Positions 36,030 through 50,100 of a stretch of 64,000 nucleotides of DNA are shown piece after piece; within the stretch, counting starts at the first letter, position 1, and each line of letters begins with the position of its first letter. The notes beneath the pieces were generated by a model, which was not told the DNA's origin, did not search any database, and saw only the letters and a program-made list of their open reading frames with translations. The stretch spans positions 21,592,981-21,656,980 of the forward strand of contig NC_045147.1 in assembly GCF_008831285.2 (NCBI RefSeq). Reading direction: 5' to 3'. Position numbers and translations under genes: made by a program. The DNA comes from Nymphaea colorata (lineage: Eukaryota > Streptophyta > Magnoliopsida > Nymphaeales > Nymphaeaceae).

Positions 36030-39000
36030 ATGGTGGAGATGAGCGCGGGGGAGGTGACCCCCAACATGACCATCTACATCAACAACCTCAACGAGAAGAT
36101 CAAAATCGATGGTACTCCCTCTCTCTCTCTCGTTAATCGCATGATATTGGGATTATCTTGGCCCTCATGTATTTTCTTTAGTTCGTAGCGAGACGATAGT
36201 GATGCAACTCCTATCGTCCTTCACCCTAAAATCCATATACCCGTTCTTATTTTGCATTTTCGTTTTGGCTGTCTAGTAGTTCTTGCACTTGACAAATTGA
36301 TGGTCAAGAGCTAGACTACTAAGAGACTGGGAGAGAAATAATGACTGTGACGCGGAGGGGGAACGACATTCGGGAATGGTTTATGGACGAACGCAGCTTG
36401 ACATGTCAAAGGATTCGTGTCCCAATCTTGTTTGGTTTCTTGGTATTGAAAGTAGGGTTAAACACTTCGACTCGTTACGCCCCTTTGCCAGCGAAGGGAA
36501 CTTAAAGAAAAGAAGAAGATGGTGAATTGAATAAAGAAATTTACTTTGGCTTTGATTGGATTTTTATAACTGTCGAATTTGGCCATACTGGTACTGGGCA
36601 CTCTTAGTGTGGTTCCCTGCTTAGAAATGGGTCTGGCCCCTCCAGTAATCTTCTAGGCTACTTATTTGATCTTGTCCATCTGCACATTAGATGACATCTT
36701 GCGGATAGGAAACGAATGGGACTTATTGCGACATCTTGCAGCTGTCATCACTTGCAAATTGTTAGGGAGGGAAAGGAAACGAATGGGACTGGTTGGACCA
36801 TATATATATATATATAGGCCTGCAGACTCTGCATACCCCTCTATGGAGAAGAGAGAGTGCATGTGATGGGTTGACATGGGAGGATGTGCCATAAAGAGAT
36901 GCCTAGAGTTTGAGGTGTTGCAGTGAATTGAGTCTTTTGATTCTCATGAGATGAATGGTACATGAAAATACTAGTTGTTTGATCTAGAGTTTGCAGGTTT
37001 GTAGTGAATTGAGTCTTTTGATTCTCATGAGATGAATGATTCATGATTCATGAAAATGCTAATCATTTGTTCATTGGACGGGCGTTGAGGAATAACGAAT
37101 CAGGTGTATGTGTGTGTGTGTGTGTTTATATATATATGTATCGAAGTTTTATGCTTGTTTTCTAGTACCCTCACAAATGTTCACAAAAAGTACTGAAAGC
37201 ACGTTGGATTGGGAATTTTATCTTCTGCATTGCAGGAGAGATTTACCCAATCTACTTATGATTTCCTTTTTTTTTTCTGTTGTTTTCAGGAAACTTCAGC
37301 TGCAATCACATGCTTTAAGTAAATCCATGGAACTTTTGATTGCATAAGTATGCATTTTTGTGGTTGTATAGTTTATTTGGGGTGCTTGCTTTTAGGCTAC
37401 AAAACACGGTAAAACCTTGTCCAGTATCCAGGTAAAGTATGTGTAGCACTTCTGGAATTTGAGGGAGAAAATGATCCTGTTTATTCATCTTATTATATAT
37501 ATATATATATTTTGGTGTATGAGACTAGAAAGATGAATTATTGGAGTGGTTGTCTCCATTTGTTTCTCAATTGTTGTTTATCTGATAGGCATGCTTTGGT
37601 TTATATCTGTGACTAGCTATCAATTTGGACATATTTTCTTGTAAGAATGTCTTGTAGATGTTATATTGTTTGACTATATTTTACCTGATAAAAAATTATT
37701 ATTTTATCCAGAGCTCAAAAAATCGCTCTCTGCTGTCTTCTCTCAATTTGGAAAGATCTTGGAGGTACTTGCTTTTAAAACCTTGAAACATCGTGGACAA
37801 GCATGGGTGGTTTTTGAAGATGTCACTTCTGCAACTAATGCACTTAGACAAATGCAAGGATTTCCATTCTATGACAAACCAATGGTAAGGTGAATTTTCA
37901 GAGTTTGGTAGGGCTTATATGTTTGCACTTTGCACTTGGTACATGCAAGTTCTGATAGTAATGCTTGTTAGACGCTGTGTTCTGCTATTGATGTTATGTC
38001 ATGGAACAGTCAGTTTATTTAGTGGAAATGAGGATGTACTGGAGTAAATTTGGATTACCTGTCATGTAACCTTGTGATACATTTTAGAATGATTCGTGTA
38101 CACTTGTTGGCTGTGGTACTTCAGGGCCATGATGCTAGCACAGTTTCCACATAGGCATTAATTGATTGTTGTAAAGTTATGTAACATATATGAGAAAATA
38201 TGTGGTACTATTCGGTGCTGACTGCAGAACCATACGGCAGGAATTATTATTTTCTGTCTTAAATCTGTTGTAGATTGATGGACATGATCTCATAATCTGT
38301 TTATCTGAAATTGAGTTTACTTAGTTGTGCAAGTCCAAGATGTAATGTGGGCATCCAAGTACATCAAAGAAGAAAAGCCCTTTAGTGGTAATTCAATAAC
38401 CCTCAAAGTTATGATATTACATCTGGTAATATGACCCAGGCTTTGGTAGTTGCATGCCTTTCATGGCACAAAATATTGCACATGCACATGCGTGAACATC
38501 CATGCACAGATATGCCCACTATGTGAGCCGCACAGGAAAACACATGTTCTGTAGCCCTGCATTATTACATGTACACATTGAATAAAATCTGCAGAACATG
38601 AAAGATTGGGATAATATTTTCTCAGCAGTAATTGACATGGGAGATTTTTGTTATTTAACTGAGATTTGTGCACACACATGCACAGACATACTCACACTAA
38701 CAAGCTATATATCTTTCCCACAGCAGTATAGATCATCTTGCTGAATAAACCAGGTTAATGGAATAAAATACACCAGCCAAGCTTGACCCGCTATGATCTT
38801 CTAGTGGCCTTCAGCTTGTCACAAGCTGCAGTTCACTTTTCATTCTCATAGGCAAGCTTGAACAGATCAATCTTTACCCATTCGGTTCAGTAGTGCTTGG
38901 GTTTGACAGGAAGTTAGTGCTTTACATGACCAATTGACCATGTGGTTGGTCATGTATTTTCAGCATTAAGTCTGTCAATATTGTCTTTACTTTGTTCCAC

Positions 39001-40819
39001 ATGTTGAAGCATATTGTCTAACATTTGTTAATGATGGATTTAAGTTGTGCAGAGAAACTTGAAGTAATCATGCTTGTGTTTTATCTTGTCCATGTGACTC
39101 CTTCTTGCTTTCTCTGTAATATGTTTTTATTCTTTACTATTGTAATGGTGTTTCTTATTTCCGGATCCTCAATGAAACTCAAAATAGTTGTGCACAGTGT
39201 TATATCGAGTGTCAAAATTTGGATCTGTTTGTCTGTTTACTGTGCAATTATTAATCTCTCTCTCTCTCTCTGATTTTTCATGACAGAGGATACAGTATGC
39301 AAAGACCAAGTCAGACGTTATAGCGAAAGCTGATGGTACTTTTGCTCCACGTGAAAAGCGAAAAAGACATGACGACAGAGGTCAGTGTCAATGTTTATTT
39401 CCAATTATTAGATACTGTGGCACATTTTCAATTATTAATGTATACATTTGCACTTCTTTAAATGCATAGATCATTGAATGTGTTATCCTTCACGTCTTGA
39501 ATTATTTTCTTTCTCTGGCATTGCCTTGTGGCGCTGTAATGTTTTACACTGTAGATGTATAATTTTCACTTGCTTATGTGATTTAAGTTACCGTTAACCT
39601 ATAGGCTAACTATTCAATTACATAATGTGAAAATGATGTGGTAAACCAATTTGTATGACATTTTCAAAATTCTTCCAGAATCTTTTATATGTTATTTATG
39701 AAAGCACATGCCAAGGTGGTTAAGGGGCTGTTCCAACTTCCAAGATATCATGTGTTGCTTTTGATGGTGTGACAAAGAATCTTACTGTGCTTAATGCCCT
39801 TGGTTTCATCTAGGTTCTAGCCACATTAAAACAACCATTCATTTAATTGGAAGACCAGAAAAAACCTCTGCCCTCCTGCCGTGTTCTTATTAAAATGGTA
39901 ATTGTTTGGGTAAAGGATGAAGCACGGATGACAGTGACAGAAACTTTGGGCCAAAAAGTGCGTTATTCTCCCAGTTGTAGTCCTAAAGTCATTTTTTTTC
40001 TTTCTGAGTAAAATACGTACCCAAATGTAAAACAAGCAGGAGTTTTCTCCATTGCACTTAGTTGTGTCATGTGTGTATGTGTTCACATAAATGTGCATGG
40101 ATGTGCATGTGTCAACATGGGAGAGAGAGGGAGCATTTGGTCTCTTTACATGACATTTTATGGTAATTTATGATGATCTGTAGTGCAAACGATACTGAGG
40201 CGATTTTCTTTTATTTATAGAACAAACATGTCGACCTTTTTTTCTTTTGCTTTGCGATATCTTCTATCTGAATTGTTCCTTATTTAATATACTTTCGCTG
40301 CAGCAGAGAGAAAAAGACGGGAACATCAGCATGATGCAAATCAAGTGGGTCCCAATGCTGCATATGCTGGTGCTTATGGTGTTGCACCTCCTGTAAGTTA
40401 CCCAGTAAAACCTTCATATGTTCAATTTATTATTGCTTTCAGCAATCTCTTTCAAAGCATTGGAAAGATTTTTGAGAAAACAATTTTTAGTTTAAAAGAA
40501 GAAACCATGGTTTTGCTGTTTCTGGCTGCAGCTATCCCAATTGCCATATCCTGGAAAAGCAAGTGTTCCAGAGGCCCCAGCACCTCCAAACAACATCTTG
40601 TTTGTTCAGAACCTTCCTCATGAAACAACCCCAGTGATGCTACAGATGCTCTTTTGCCAATACCCAGGCTTCAAGGAAGTAAGAATGGTGGAAACAAAGC
40701 CTGGGATTGCATTTGTCGAATATGGAGATGAGATGCAATCAACGGTTGCAATGCAAAGTCTTCAGGGTTTTAAGATGACTCCACAGAACGCAATGATCAT
40801 CACTTATGCTAAGAAGTGA
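36030..40819 (+). CDS. U2B'': U2 snRNP protein B'' (two RRMs)
   Basis: Spliceosomal U2 snRNP protein that binds stem-loop IV of U2 snRNA with U2A'. Five exons: 36030-36111, 37712-37884, 39287-39380, 40304-40392, 40532-40819, all GT-AG, joining in frame to 241 residues. RRM1 has RNP2 TIYINNL near residue 14 and RNP1 RGQAWVVF, then [18 protein letters not shown] and [10 protein letters not shown], the U1A/U2B''/SNF hallmark. A Lys/Arg-rich linker ([10 protein letters not shown]) precedes RRM2, with RNP2 [11 protein letters not shown]1 KPGIAFVEY, and the end [16 protein letters not shown]. Two in-frame ATGs (36030, 36039) are possible starts; the first is used. Exon 4 has a NAGNAG acceptor. A CT run (about 39253-39271) forms the polypyrimidine tract before exon 3. 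Part of its 3' flank is copied at 54.3 kb. Confidence 0.97.
36904..37066. repeat. 81-bp tandem duplication in U2B'' intron 1
   Basis: tagagttt followed within 20 bases by agtgaattgagtcttttgat begins at 36904 and again at 36985. The second copy ends with an extra attcatg reiteration. Confidence 0.88.
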
Positions 40820-42375
40820 GAACTTTCTTGTTAACTGTATACATGAATATGCTGTTAGTATGCTTGAGCGTGTCATCGTATGGGCGATGTGCACCTGGTA
40901 GTTGGTCTTTGTTGGTCTCTGGCTTTCCCGTGTTAACCATTTTAGTCATGACCCATGTCGCATTGGATTTATGTTCATGTGGAGACGCCAGAGTTCTTTC
41001 AGAATTTTTTACCATCTGACATATTGTGACTACGAAGGACGCATAGATTGGAAAATCTCCTGATATAGATTGTTCCAGGAAGATGATCTGCATGCTAGGC
41101 TGGCATCTTTTCTCTTTCTCAGACATTGGCATTGCATGTTGCATGTATTTTTGTTTTAGATTTATGAAGATACAGTTATGAGGAAAAAAAGAATTGATAT
41201 CAGCAATGTGTTGCTGGAGGAATCCAAGTTAGTTTGTATGACCTCTTATTGGTTTATGTATGATGAATAGTGCTTTTATCTTTATTATCATGCCTTGTCA
41301 ACATCATATTTCAGTAGGCATAACCGGATAAACAAGGTTTAGATTAACGTAGTTTTCGCGATAGATGAATGACATCAATCCTACCATCACGATTTTGTAA
41401 ATATGCCTATTCTTATTCCTCATGAGGGAGATCATCTTCTGCGGAACGCCTGCATCCCTCGAGCCCTCGAATGGACTGCCTAGCATAATTCGGACATGTA
41501 TTCAGCCGCATATCTTTAACAGAGAGATCAGGATCATAGATCTAAATACACAATTTCGAATGTTTTGCTCTATTGAATCCAGTTCCTGCGATCCACATCT
41601 GATTTGCTTGCAGGCCTAGTAGCATATTTTTCAAATCGCGTCCACTTCAATTTATCATGCTACATTCGAACGTCCCTATATTTGGGCTAGGACTCGAATA
41701 CGGATCAGTGCGTCAAACAGAGGGCTAAATTTTGATTTTATTAAATGCAGTTGGTTAATGTCCGATAAATGAGGACATGAAAATACAAAATATCCATAAA
41801 ATAAATTATCGATCATGTTTAACAAACCAAATGAGTTGCTCTATGTAAAAGTTGAACCAAGGCTTGGACTAGTGGCCAGCCAATGCTTAGATTGCATGTT
41901 CCGCTAAAATCATATAATAAGAGTACATGGAAAGAGTGAGATGCGCAGCAAACACACATACGGCTGCGAAAATGTCATAAATACAAAAACCAGGAGTCCT
42001 CTACCTCTTTATTTCTATCATATGATTTTTCCTTCACCCCTTACAAATCGGATAAATATTAACACCCCTTATCAACAGTAAGAATGGCTTAATCGTTTCT
42101 CTAAAACAGACGACTGCCAATGCTTAGATTGCATGTTCCGCTAAAATCATATAATAAGAGTACATGGAAAGAGTGAGATGCGCAGCAAACACACATACGG
42201 CTGCGAAAATGTCATAAATACAAAAACCAGGAGTCCTCTACCTCTTTATTTCTATCATATGATTTTTCCTTCACCCCTTACAAATCGGATAAATATTAAC
42301 ACCCCTTATCAACAGTAAGAATGGCTTAATCGTTTCTCTAAAACAGACGACTTCCATTGCGCTCTTGTCCAGTTC
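40820..42375. other. convergent intergenic region between U2B'' and PARP2-A
   Basis: 3' flanks of two convergent genes. The parts at about 40940-41095 and 41755-42375 are the left portion of the segmental duplication; about 650 bp between them are absent from the second copy. Confidence 0.7.
41881..42354. repeat. 237-bp tandem duplication, copy A only
   Basis: Two abutting units starting caatgcttagattgcatgtt at 41881 and 42118 appear identical through nearly their whole length. The matching place in copy B (about 54650-54795) has a single, diverged unit, so the doubling came after the segmental duplication. Confidence 0.95.
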
Positions 42376-42736
42376 TTATCTATTATAATCAAACATAACT
42401 TGAATAACATAACGCATTTTTATCTGATCAACATTGTAGACTACGTATTCATTGTATACCAAGTGGCCCTGGAAGATGTAACGGTGAACGGTTGTCAAAA
42501 GATAACCAGAAAGTTCGGTAGTGGAAAAGGGCGCACGGTAAAGTATGCATACCTTTGCGCCTTGCTGCTTAACAGGTTTGCCAAGGGGAACTGTAACTCC
42601 ATCATCAAGCTGCCTACACTCCGACGGGTTAGGCGCTGTTCGTCCGACAGCTTTCGTGCTGCATGCATGTTTGCAGACAATTATGGCATAAATTTTCATT
42701 TTAATAAATTTTAAGACAGGACAATTAACTTCACAA

Positions 42737-42786
<50 letters not shown>

Positions 42787-45700
42787 TAGATAGTGAGTGA
42801 ATGATGACTCTGGCTATCCACAACCTTGATGGTTGTAATCAAGACCATCTATATGAAGCAGATGAATGGTTGATAAAAAACGGAGGAAAAGGTGTGTATT
42901 AATACTAGAGGATAAAAATATTCATCACCTTTTTCTCCTTTGTCTTCTCTTAAAGGTTCATCATGATAATCGGACTATATATATATACAAATAGGCCTAA
43001 AAAAAAAAAAGAAAACTGAATGGTTCTTAAGTGACAAATTTGGTCCTGAATTCTACTTCACAGAAAACAAGCATGAATAAATCTGACGTCAACACAATGA
43101 GATTTAGCACAAAAGGCAAGAGGAAAATCGCATAAACTGGGGGTTCTTAAGTAGAAAGTTTTGTTTCAGAATTCTAAAGCAACAGAAAACAAGCATGAAT
43201 AAAATGACGTCAACACACAACAAATTACAGCTACACATTAAAACATGAGCAGAAAAAGGCAGAAAATGCCCCATACTAATACGTGCAATCACCTACACTG
43301 GAAAACTCGCACTATTTTACTTGAAAAGGTGTGCAATTCTATACTTTTAAAAAGGTACAATGATGACAAAAGTATGAAATAAGTGATATAAATAAAGCAC
43401 AGAAAGGAACAAAAACTACTCTAGTACTGAACCTTAGCTTGCCAGGTGGCAATTGATCAGCATTCGGGTTTATAGTTGAAAGTTCTGCCATGTCACCCAA
43501 TGCAACCTGCATGCAGGTGAAGCAAGGTTTGTAAGCAGACAGTACAGTATTTTGTGCACAACTGTTCCACACCCATTTACAAGAAAAAAGAAGGAAACAC
43601 ACCTCACATAGAAGAAGCACTCCAAAGCGTGATCCACTGGTACGTGAATAACAATAGTCGGCACTTTTTGAGAACATATCAGCAAAATAAACCCCTTTCC
43701 CGAAATCATAACCAGTTACAGGTGCCTCAGGAGGAGCTATACGCAATCCTGTTCAAAGGAATAAGAAAACTTTTACGTATTAAAAGAAACATAATTTACA
43801 GGAATGTTGGCAGTCAAAATTAACAAAACGTTCAGATGTAATTTTCATGGACCTTAATCAAATTCATATCTCAAAAAAGAGTATCAACCTTGAGACAGGA
43901 TGCCAGTCCAATTTGTAAGTCGAGAACCATGCCACAAGAGCATTCTATTCTTTGTGCGAGAGAACTGCCACAAAGATATCTCTTCTTTTAGCAACCAAGC
44001 TGCTGGATATCCTACATCTTAAGCTAAACCAATAAATATTCATGAATTTAGTACAATTAATGGTGCTTAGATGGCTGGAAGCTGACCTTCTCAAATCGCT
44101 CATTTTCCACTGCCCTGCAAACTCTAAAGATTTGCACCATATTAACCGTGTAATCTGCATGTGTCTTAGCATGAGTTTTCTTCATATACTCTTTTATCTG
44201 ATCGTATCATCATACAAAGAATGTCAATGGTGGAAAATAATAGATCTGAAGGCCTGCCAAGTACATCGCATGCACATTCAAATTTGTTGGATTTGATCAT
44301 ATGCAAAGGAATGTAAATATCACTGTACCATGGAATATTGCTGGCAATCAGCTTCAAGTGGCTCCAGGTTGCAGTTAAGGCGTTCATAATGAGCATAAAG
44401 GGGATCATACTGGAAATAAAAAGGTCAAGCAGAAGAACTGGAAAGGGCTAAAAGATAGAAAATAAAAACAGTATGAAACTGACTACATGAAGCAACCTAT
44501 GGCTCCCAAAACCTATGTCACATAGGTATGCGTAGGAGTGCCAGTACAGGTACCGATTTAGGTACGAGTATGGAGCATTTCCAAAAATCTTGGATATGGG
44601 GTTACAGCCATATATCTCTATGTATATACAACTTCAATATAACTAGTCAGTTTTTTTTTTTTTTTCTGTATCTTGATTTTTACTTGTTTAGTTGTTTATG
44701 GCTTATGAGATATTTAGTCTTTACGATAGAAATTTTATTGAAATTATTTAGAATTCAAAAATAGAAATTTTTCAGTAAATCCACTCATTACTACAGTTTC
44801 TATGTAGTAGGTTCGGTAATTGGGCAGTATATCTCCCCCCGGCCCCCTTTGTTACGCCTTTTTTGGTTAATCTTCATTATTAAAGTATTAATCCCACATA
44901 TAAACCATGATCCTTGTCCAGCTTCACAATTCCAAACGGAAATGATGAAGTAAGACCCAGTCTCCAAATACTATCCTATCAGTCCTGCAGGTTGACGGTT
45001 CTCAGCTGTGGCATCCTAAGATGGAGGATGGAGAGTTAAAGAATAAGGATAGCATACGTTCCAATTCCAACCAATGTCACTGTCAGTGAGGCAAGCTAGC
45101 ATATTCGAAAATTATTGAAACAAGATAGATCTTACTATTTAGCATTGTCTCCATGGTTTTTTGATCCAAGTATAAATTTAATTTTCTCAATTTCAGACTC
45201 CATATTCTCTATGTAGACTGTCCAGGCAGCCCTCGGAAGGTAAAAGTCTGCCCAGACCAGTTGGCCTCAGCCCTCAGTTTGTATGACCCAGTGAAAATCA
45301 CCTATCATCTTCCCTCCACCATTAAATAGCGATCACAAACATTTTCAGACTCAGGTCTAACCTGCAATGCATCTTCATCCTTCAGCAACTTTGTAGCAAC
45401 CTCAATTTCCCCTAGCGCCTCAACCTGAAAAATGAATTAAACATCATGCTCATGCTAACGTGAAAAATATACATGAAGCATTGCTTATGAGTTTGTTAAG
45501 AGAAGACTATTCTTAATGACATCATGAGCTCATGTTCTCGTAAAAGTCCATAAATTCCTTATATGTAATTTCCAGCACAATCACTTGAAGTAATGAATAG
45601 AAGCACAAGCTTCCTTCTAGAAAAATGGAACACGGTGAACCTTTTGAGGGCTTCATTTTTTTACTTTCTCTCACTGAACATCTCTTCCTTTCTAGTAGAT

Positions 45701-47135
45701 GCACGAGAGTTGAAACACAGAAGACAAAGTTTATCATCAACTCCATGGTCTTACCAAATTGTTGTGCTTTTAACTTATCAATGTTATTGAGCCTTTTAAA
45801 GGCAAATAAATGAGAAAAATATAACCTGTAAGGCATACCATTTCAAGCTTTTGCTTCAATTTCTGAGAGGTATCAATGACAAATTCGCCTGGTAGAATTA
45901 GGTACTTCTCACATCAGTGTCATGCTTGCAAAAAATCATGAAATAATGTTTCTACTCATTCTATGCAAAATGAAGCTTACATAATAAATTTGCGATTGAA
46001 AAATTGAAATTGAAAACAAAGAGAAGCAAACAGAGTAAACTTGAAGGAAGCATCAGCACTACATACTCATCTTTTTAAAACCAAAATCGTGGGGAATAAC
46101 AGTGTAGAACTCCCTGCAACATCAACATAGTAGAATATGAGACAAGAGCTTACACATCCATAATTAGGCAAAACCACACTAGAAGTATAGAAGGGCATAT
46201 CTTAAAAGGACTTAGCATTGCTGTGAGAAATGGGTCTGACACAAATACAAGAGCAAAAGAGCTGCAGAGACAGAGATGTTACCTTACAATAATTCAGTGT
46301 GATTCCAAACTAAAAAGGTTTATGGTGTCAATTTGATTAACAGGTATGCCACTTTTAATTTTAGGTCCAAATATATGGGATCTACATTATCCAAGTCGCA
46401 TAGACTTCTCAAAACCGTCACGCTACCCTAGTCAACAAGACCCAGGTGTGCCTACAGATACAGTGTGGCAACAAACAATTCGTTTTTCTGCTCCATTGAA
46501 TCATTGATAGAATGACAGCTTGTTAATGATAATTTTGTTTCTTGTGGACACTTTTTATGTGTGTGTGTGTGTACATATATATAACCACACCCATACATAG
46601 TATTTAACGGCATCCATACATATTTTGAAGTGGACATCATTCACAGTCAGGATATGTGTATTCCACTATTATATTTTTGCAAATGGTTTGGAATGGTTAT
46701 CTTATTTTTTGTAAAAGTGAAGAGTTAAGGCAAGAGAAATGCAAGGCCATGGACTGAAGGATAAGAAGCTGTCATATTCGAGGGATATCAGTTCAAATTA
46801 GACTTTGCTTGTGGTTTTGTCTAGCTGGAAACCACCAGTCACTTGTAAGAATCTTTTGGTGCATAACTTACAATAAATCTCCAACTATCGTCTACCAAGC
46901 TCAGTACACTTTGTGACAAAATTTATCTCCACTACCTAAACAAACAAAAATCAACGTTTCAAAAGATATTGCAAAAAATCTCAGCGTTTAAAAAATTTTA
47001 GAAAATATAAAGTAACAGAAACAAACAACAGGGGACACACTTGAGCAATTAGAGTTTTTCCTTAATCATAATAAAACAGACAATAAGACATATTTATCAC
47101 TCAAAAAGCGTAATGCAGTTCCAGTGATTTCTCAG

Positions 47136-47182
<47 letters not shown>

Positions 47183-50100
47183 CACACACCAACCATTTGA
47201 TTGTGAATTTTTGAAGAAGATTGTTAGTAATATTCATGGCAGAATCTAATGCAGAGTGTTACTGGTTCACTTTTGTTCACCGATAACTTGAAATCATGAG
47301 CCTACATGCCACTATGGAGTGATGCACAAAATCAAATGTCCAGAAATGGACAAAAAGGTACCCGCTCAACATCTCTAACTTTTCTTTGTCCGATGACCCA
47401 ATTGCATTAGATATTCTTCTTAATACTTTGTAACCCTGAAAGCAGAAAGACAAGCCAGATGTGTATGTAAATTCAATCAGTGGTAAAATCAAATTTAATG
47501 CTAGATCAACTATGCAAACTTCAGATATTAGAAACATGTTATCAAGGCAAAGACAATCTTTCATTTAAAACACCTTTGTGTTTGAAATAAATGTTCCATT
47601 ATTACTTCACCACATTGAAGAGAACATACAAATCAATGTTTATTTAATTAGAACAAACTTTTAATTACCGTTGTCATGATGATGCAAACCAAGATAATTG
47701 AGCAAATATAGGAATATAACCCAAAAAACAAGATCATGTTCAGATAAGATGGCTCTAGGGATAATAAAAAAAACAACCACCATCCAGGTTTGTATGAAGT
47801 AGAGTAGACGAAACCAAGGGATTTTTTTCAAAAAAATAAAGAACAAAAGCATGCCACTAGAATGAAAACTGAGAACATCTTCTATATTTCCTTGAAAACA
47901 AGCATGACCAGGAACAGGAATAGCTCCACTTGTTAGAAAATATCATGAATGAAATATTCCACATGCTACCTAGATCTATTTAATAATGTCATCTCCTTCA
48001 CAGCACCATATTCTTTATACATTTTTTCATCATTCGCTTTCTGTATCAAGGTGGCTATCTTGATAATGTGTCATAATGCTTGCACTTTTGTAACAAACAA
48101 ATTCAATTGATAAGTAGGAATTTCAAATTCTTCAACCAAAATAGAAATAAAGCTCCTGAATCATTTTCAGTCTTAACAACCCATCCAATGTTTAATACGG
48201 CATTAAAGCTATGATCGACTTCCATAGCAAGGGAGAAACTGCTCTATATGAAGCAGTATGCAACTTTATGTCAGAAAAAATACTAAAGATTCAGAAAAAA
48301 GTAAATGCCATCATCAACTAGTTGAGATAAAGAGCAGAAACTGAAACTGGCATAGTCAGACATTAAAGCTATGATCGACTTCCATAGCAAGGGAGAAACT
48401 GCTCTATATGAAGCAGTATGCAACTGTATGTCAGAAAAAATACTAAAGATTCAGAAAAAAGTAAATGCCATCATCAACTAGTTGAGATAAAGAGCAGAAA
48501 CTGAAACTGGCATAGTCAGACATCACAAATTTAAGGCTCCTAACAAGAAGATTTTGCATCCTAGACTGTTCTCTAAGCACTTGGTGGCAGCAGAAGGTCA
48601 ATGTTTACCTTCACAATTGTAGATTTACTTAGCTTTCCAAGTGGCAATTTTTCTGCATTGTAGCCTGGAAGAGCATAAAGAGTTAACTAGACCAACATTA
48701 TCAATAGCAATGTGGTAGAAGCAACCAAAATTGGAAAAATTAATTGATCTACATCCTTCTGCACATTTACATTTTTGGAAAAAAGAAGCCCATTTTGAAC
48801 AACCAAACCAACAAAAGCACACACATCCATTAAACGGCTGCTTTGTTCAAGGCAAAAAAAACTGAGAAACTATTAACAAAAATGTGGCTTCACATGTTTT
48901 GACTAAAACAAACAAACATACGGCTTGGGAAAAGTTTTGTCAATGCATTTTTTTGTGTCAGAAAAGAGGCAAAAGTTTTTCCCATGAAAGAAGAAAATTT
49001 TACTTTCTAATGTCACAAATCAATTAGGAAAAAACACTTCCAGAATCATATCATTTGGGGAAAAAAAAAAGGAACGAAATCTTTTCAACAAAAGGCCATG
49101 TACTCATAGTCGTAGCATGAAGAGACAAACTAACCGATCTCAAGCATTTGCTGCTTCATCATGCTGATATCACATATAAGAGAGATGAATTGTGCAATAC
49201 AAGGGTCAAGCTTGGTTTCACGAAGCAGACCACTAATATTTGGCAAATCGAACTTCCTCTTATCCTGTACAAGAACAAAAGTTAGAAAACATGGTCTTCA
49301 TTAATGATTGAAAAGAAAAGCAAAAAAACAGGGGTGACAATAGGCTGCTTTCAACTATCAACAGAATATGTGAACATTCACAGTAAAAAAAGAAAAGAAG
49401 ACCTTTCCATCTGCACCTTCGCCGTAGTCCATTTCCAGCCATGTATAGTGGTTTGGAAAAGAAACAAACTGTTGTCGACTTGACCAACAATTTTTTGTTT
49501 TACTATAGAATTTTGATTCAAATTCTTTAATTGCATCAGCTCTCGAACTGTAAGGTCCAATCAACTTGTTTTGACCTTTCACCCCAACCCGGCCCCATCT
49601 CAGGTAAACCATATATGATCTGTGATCATCAGATTCTGCAATCATGTTCCACTAGTTAACACTTATGTCAGAAAAAAACACATACTTATACTATGTGCTA
49701 ATATGTATGTCAGTTTAAGTGTTTGCTCTGCGCACAAGTGTCTTCAACTTGTTTTGACCTTTCACCCCAATCTGGCCTCATCTCATGTAAACCATATATG
49801 AACTGTGATAATCAGATTCTGCAATCATGTTCCACTAGTTAACATTTATGTCCAGAAAAAACACGCACTTTGTGCCTAATATATATCATATATGTCAGTT
49901 TAAATGCATGCTCTGCACATAAGTGTCTTCCCCAACCCAACCCAATCTCATGTAAACAATATATGAGCTGTGATCATCAGATTCTGCAATCATGTTCCAG
50001 TAGTTAACATTTATGTCTAGAAAAAATACGTACTTGTACCATGTGCCTAATATATATGTCAGTTTAAGTGTTTTCTCTGCGCATAATGAGAGAGAGTGTG

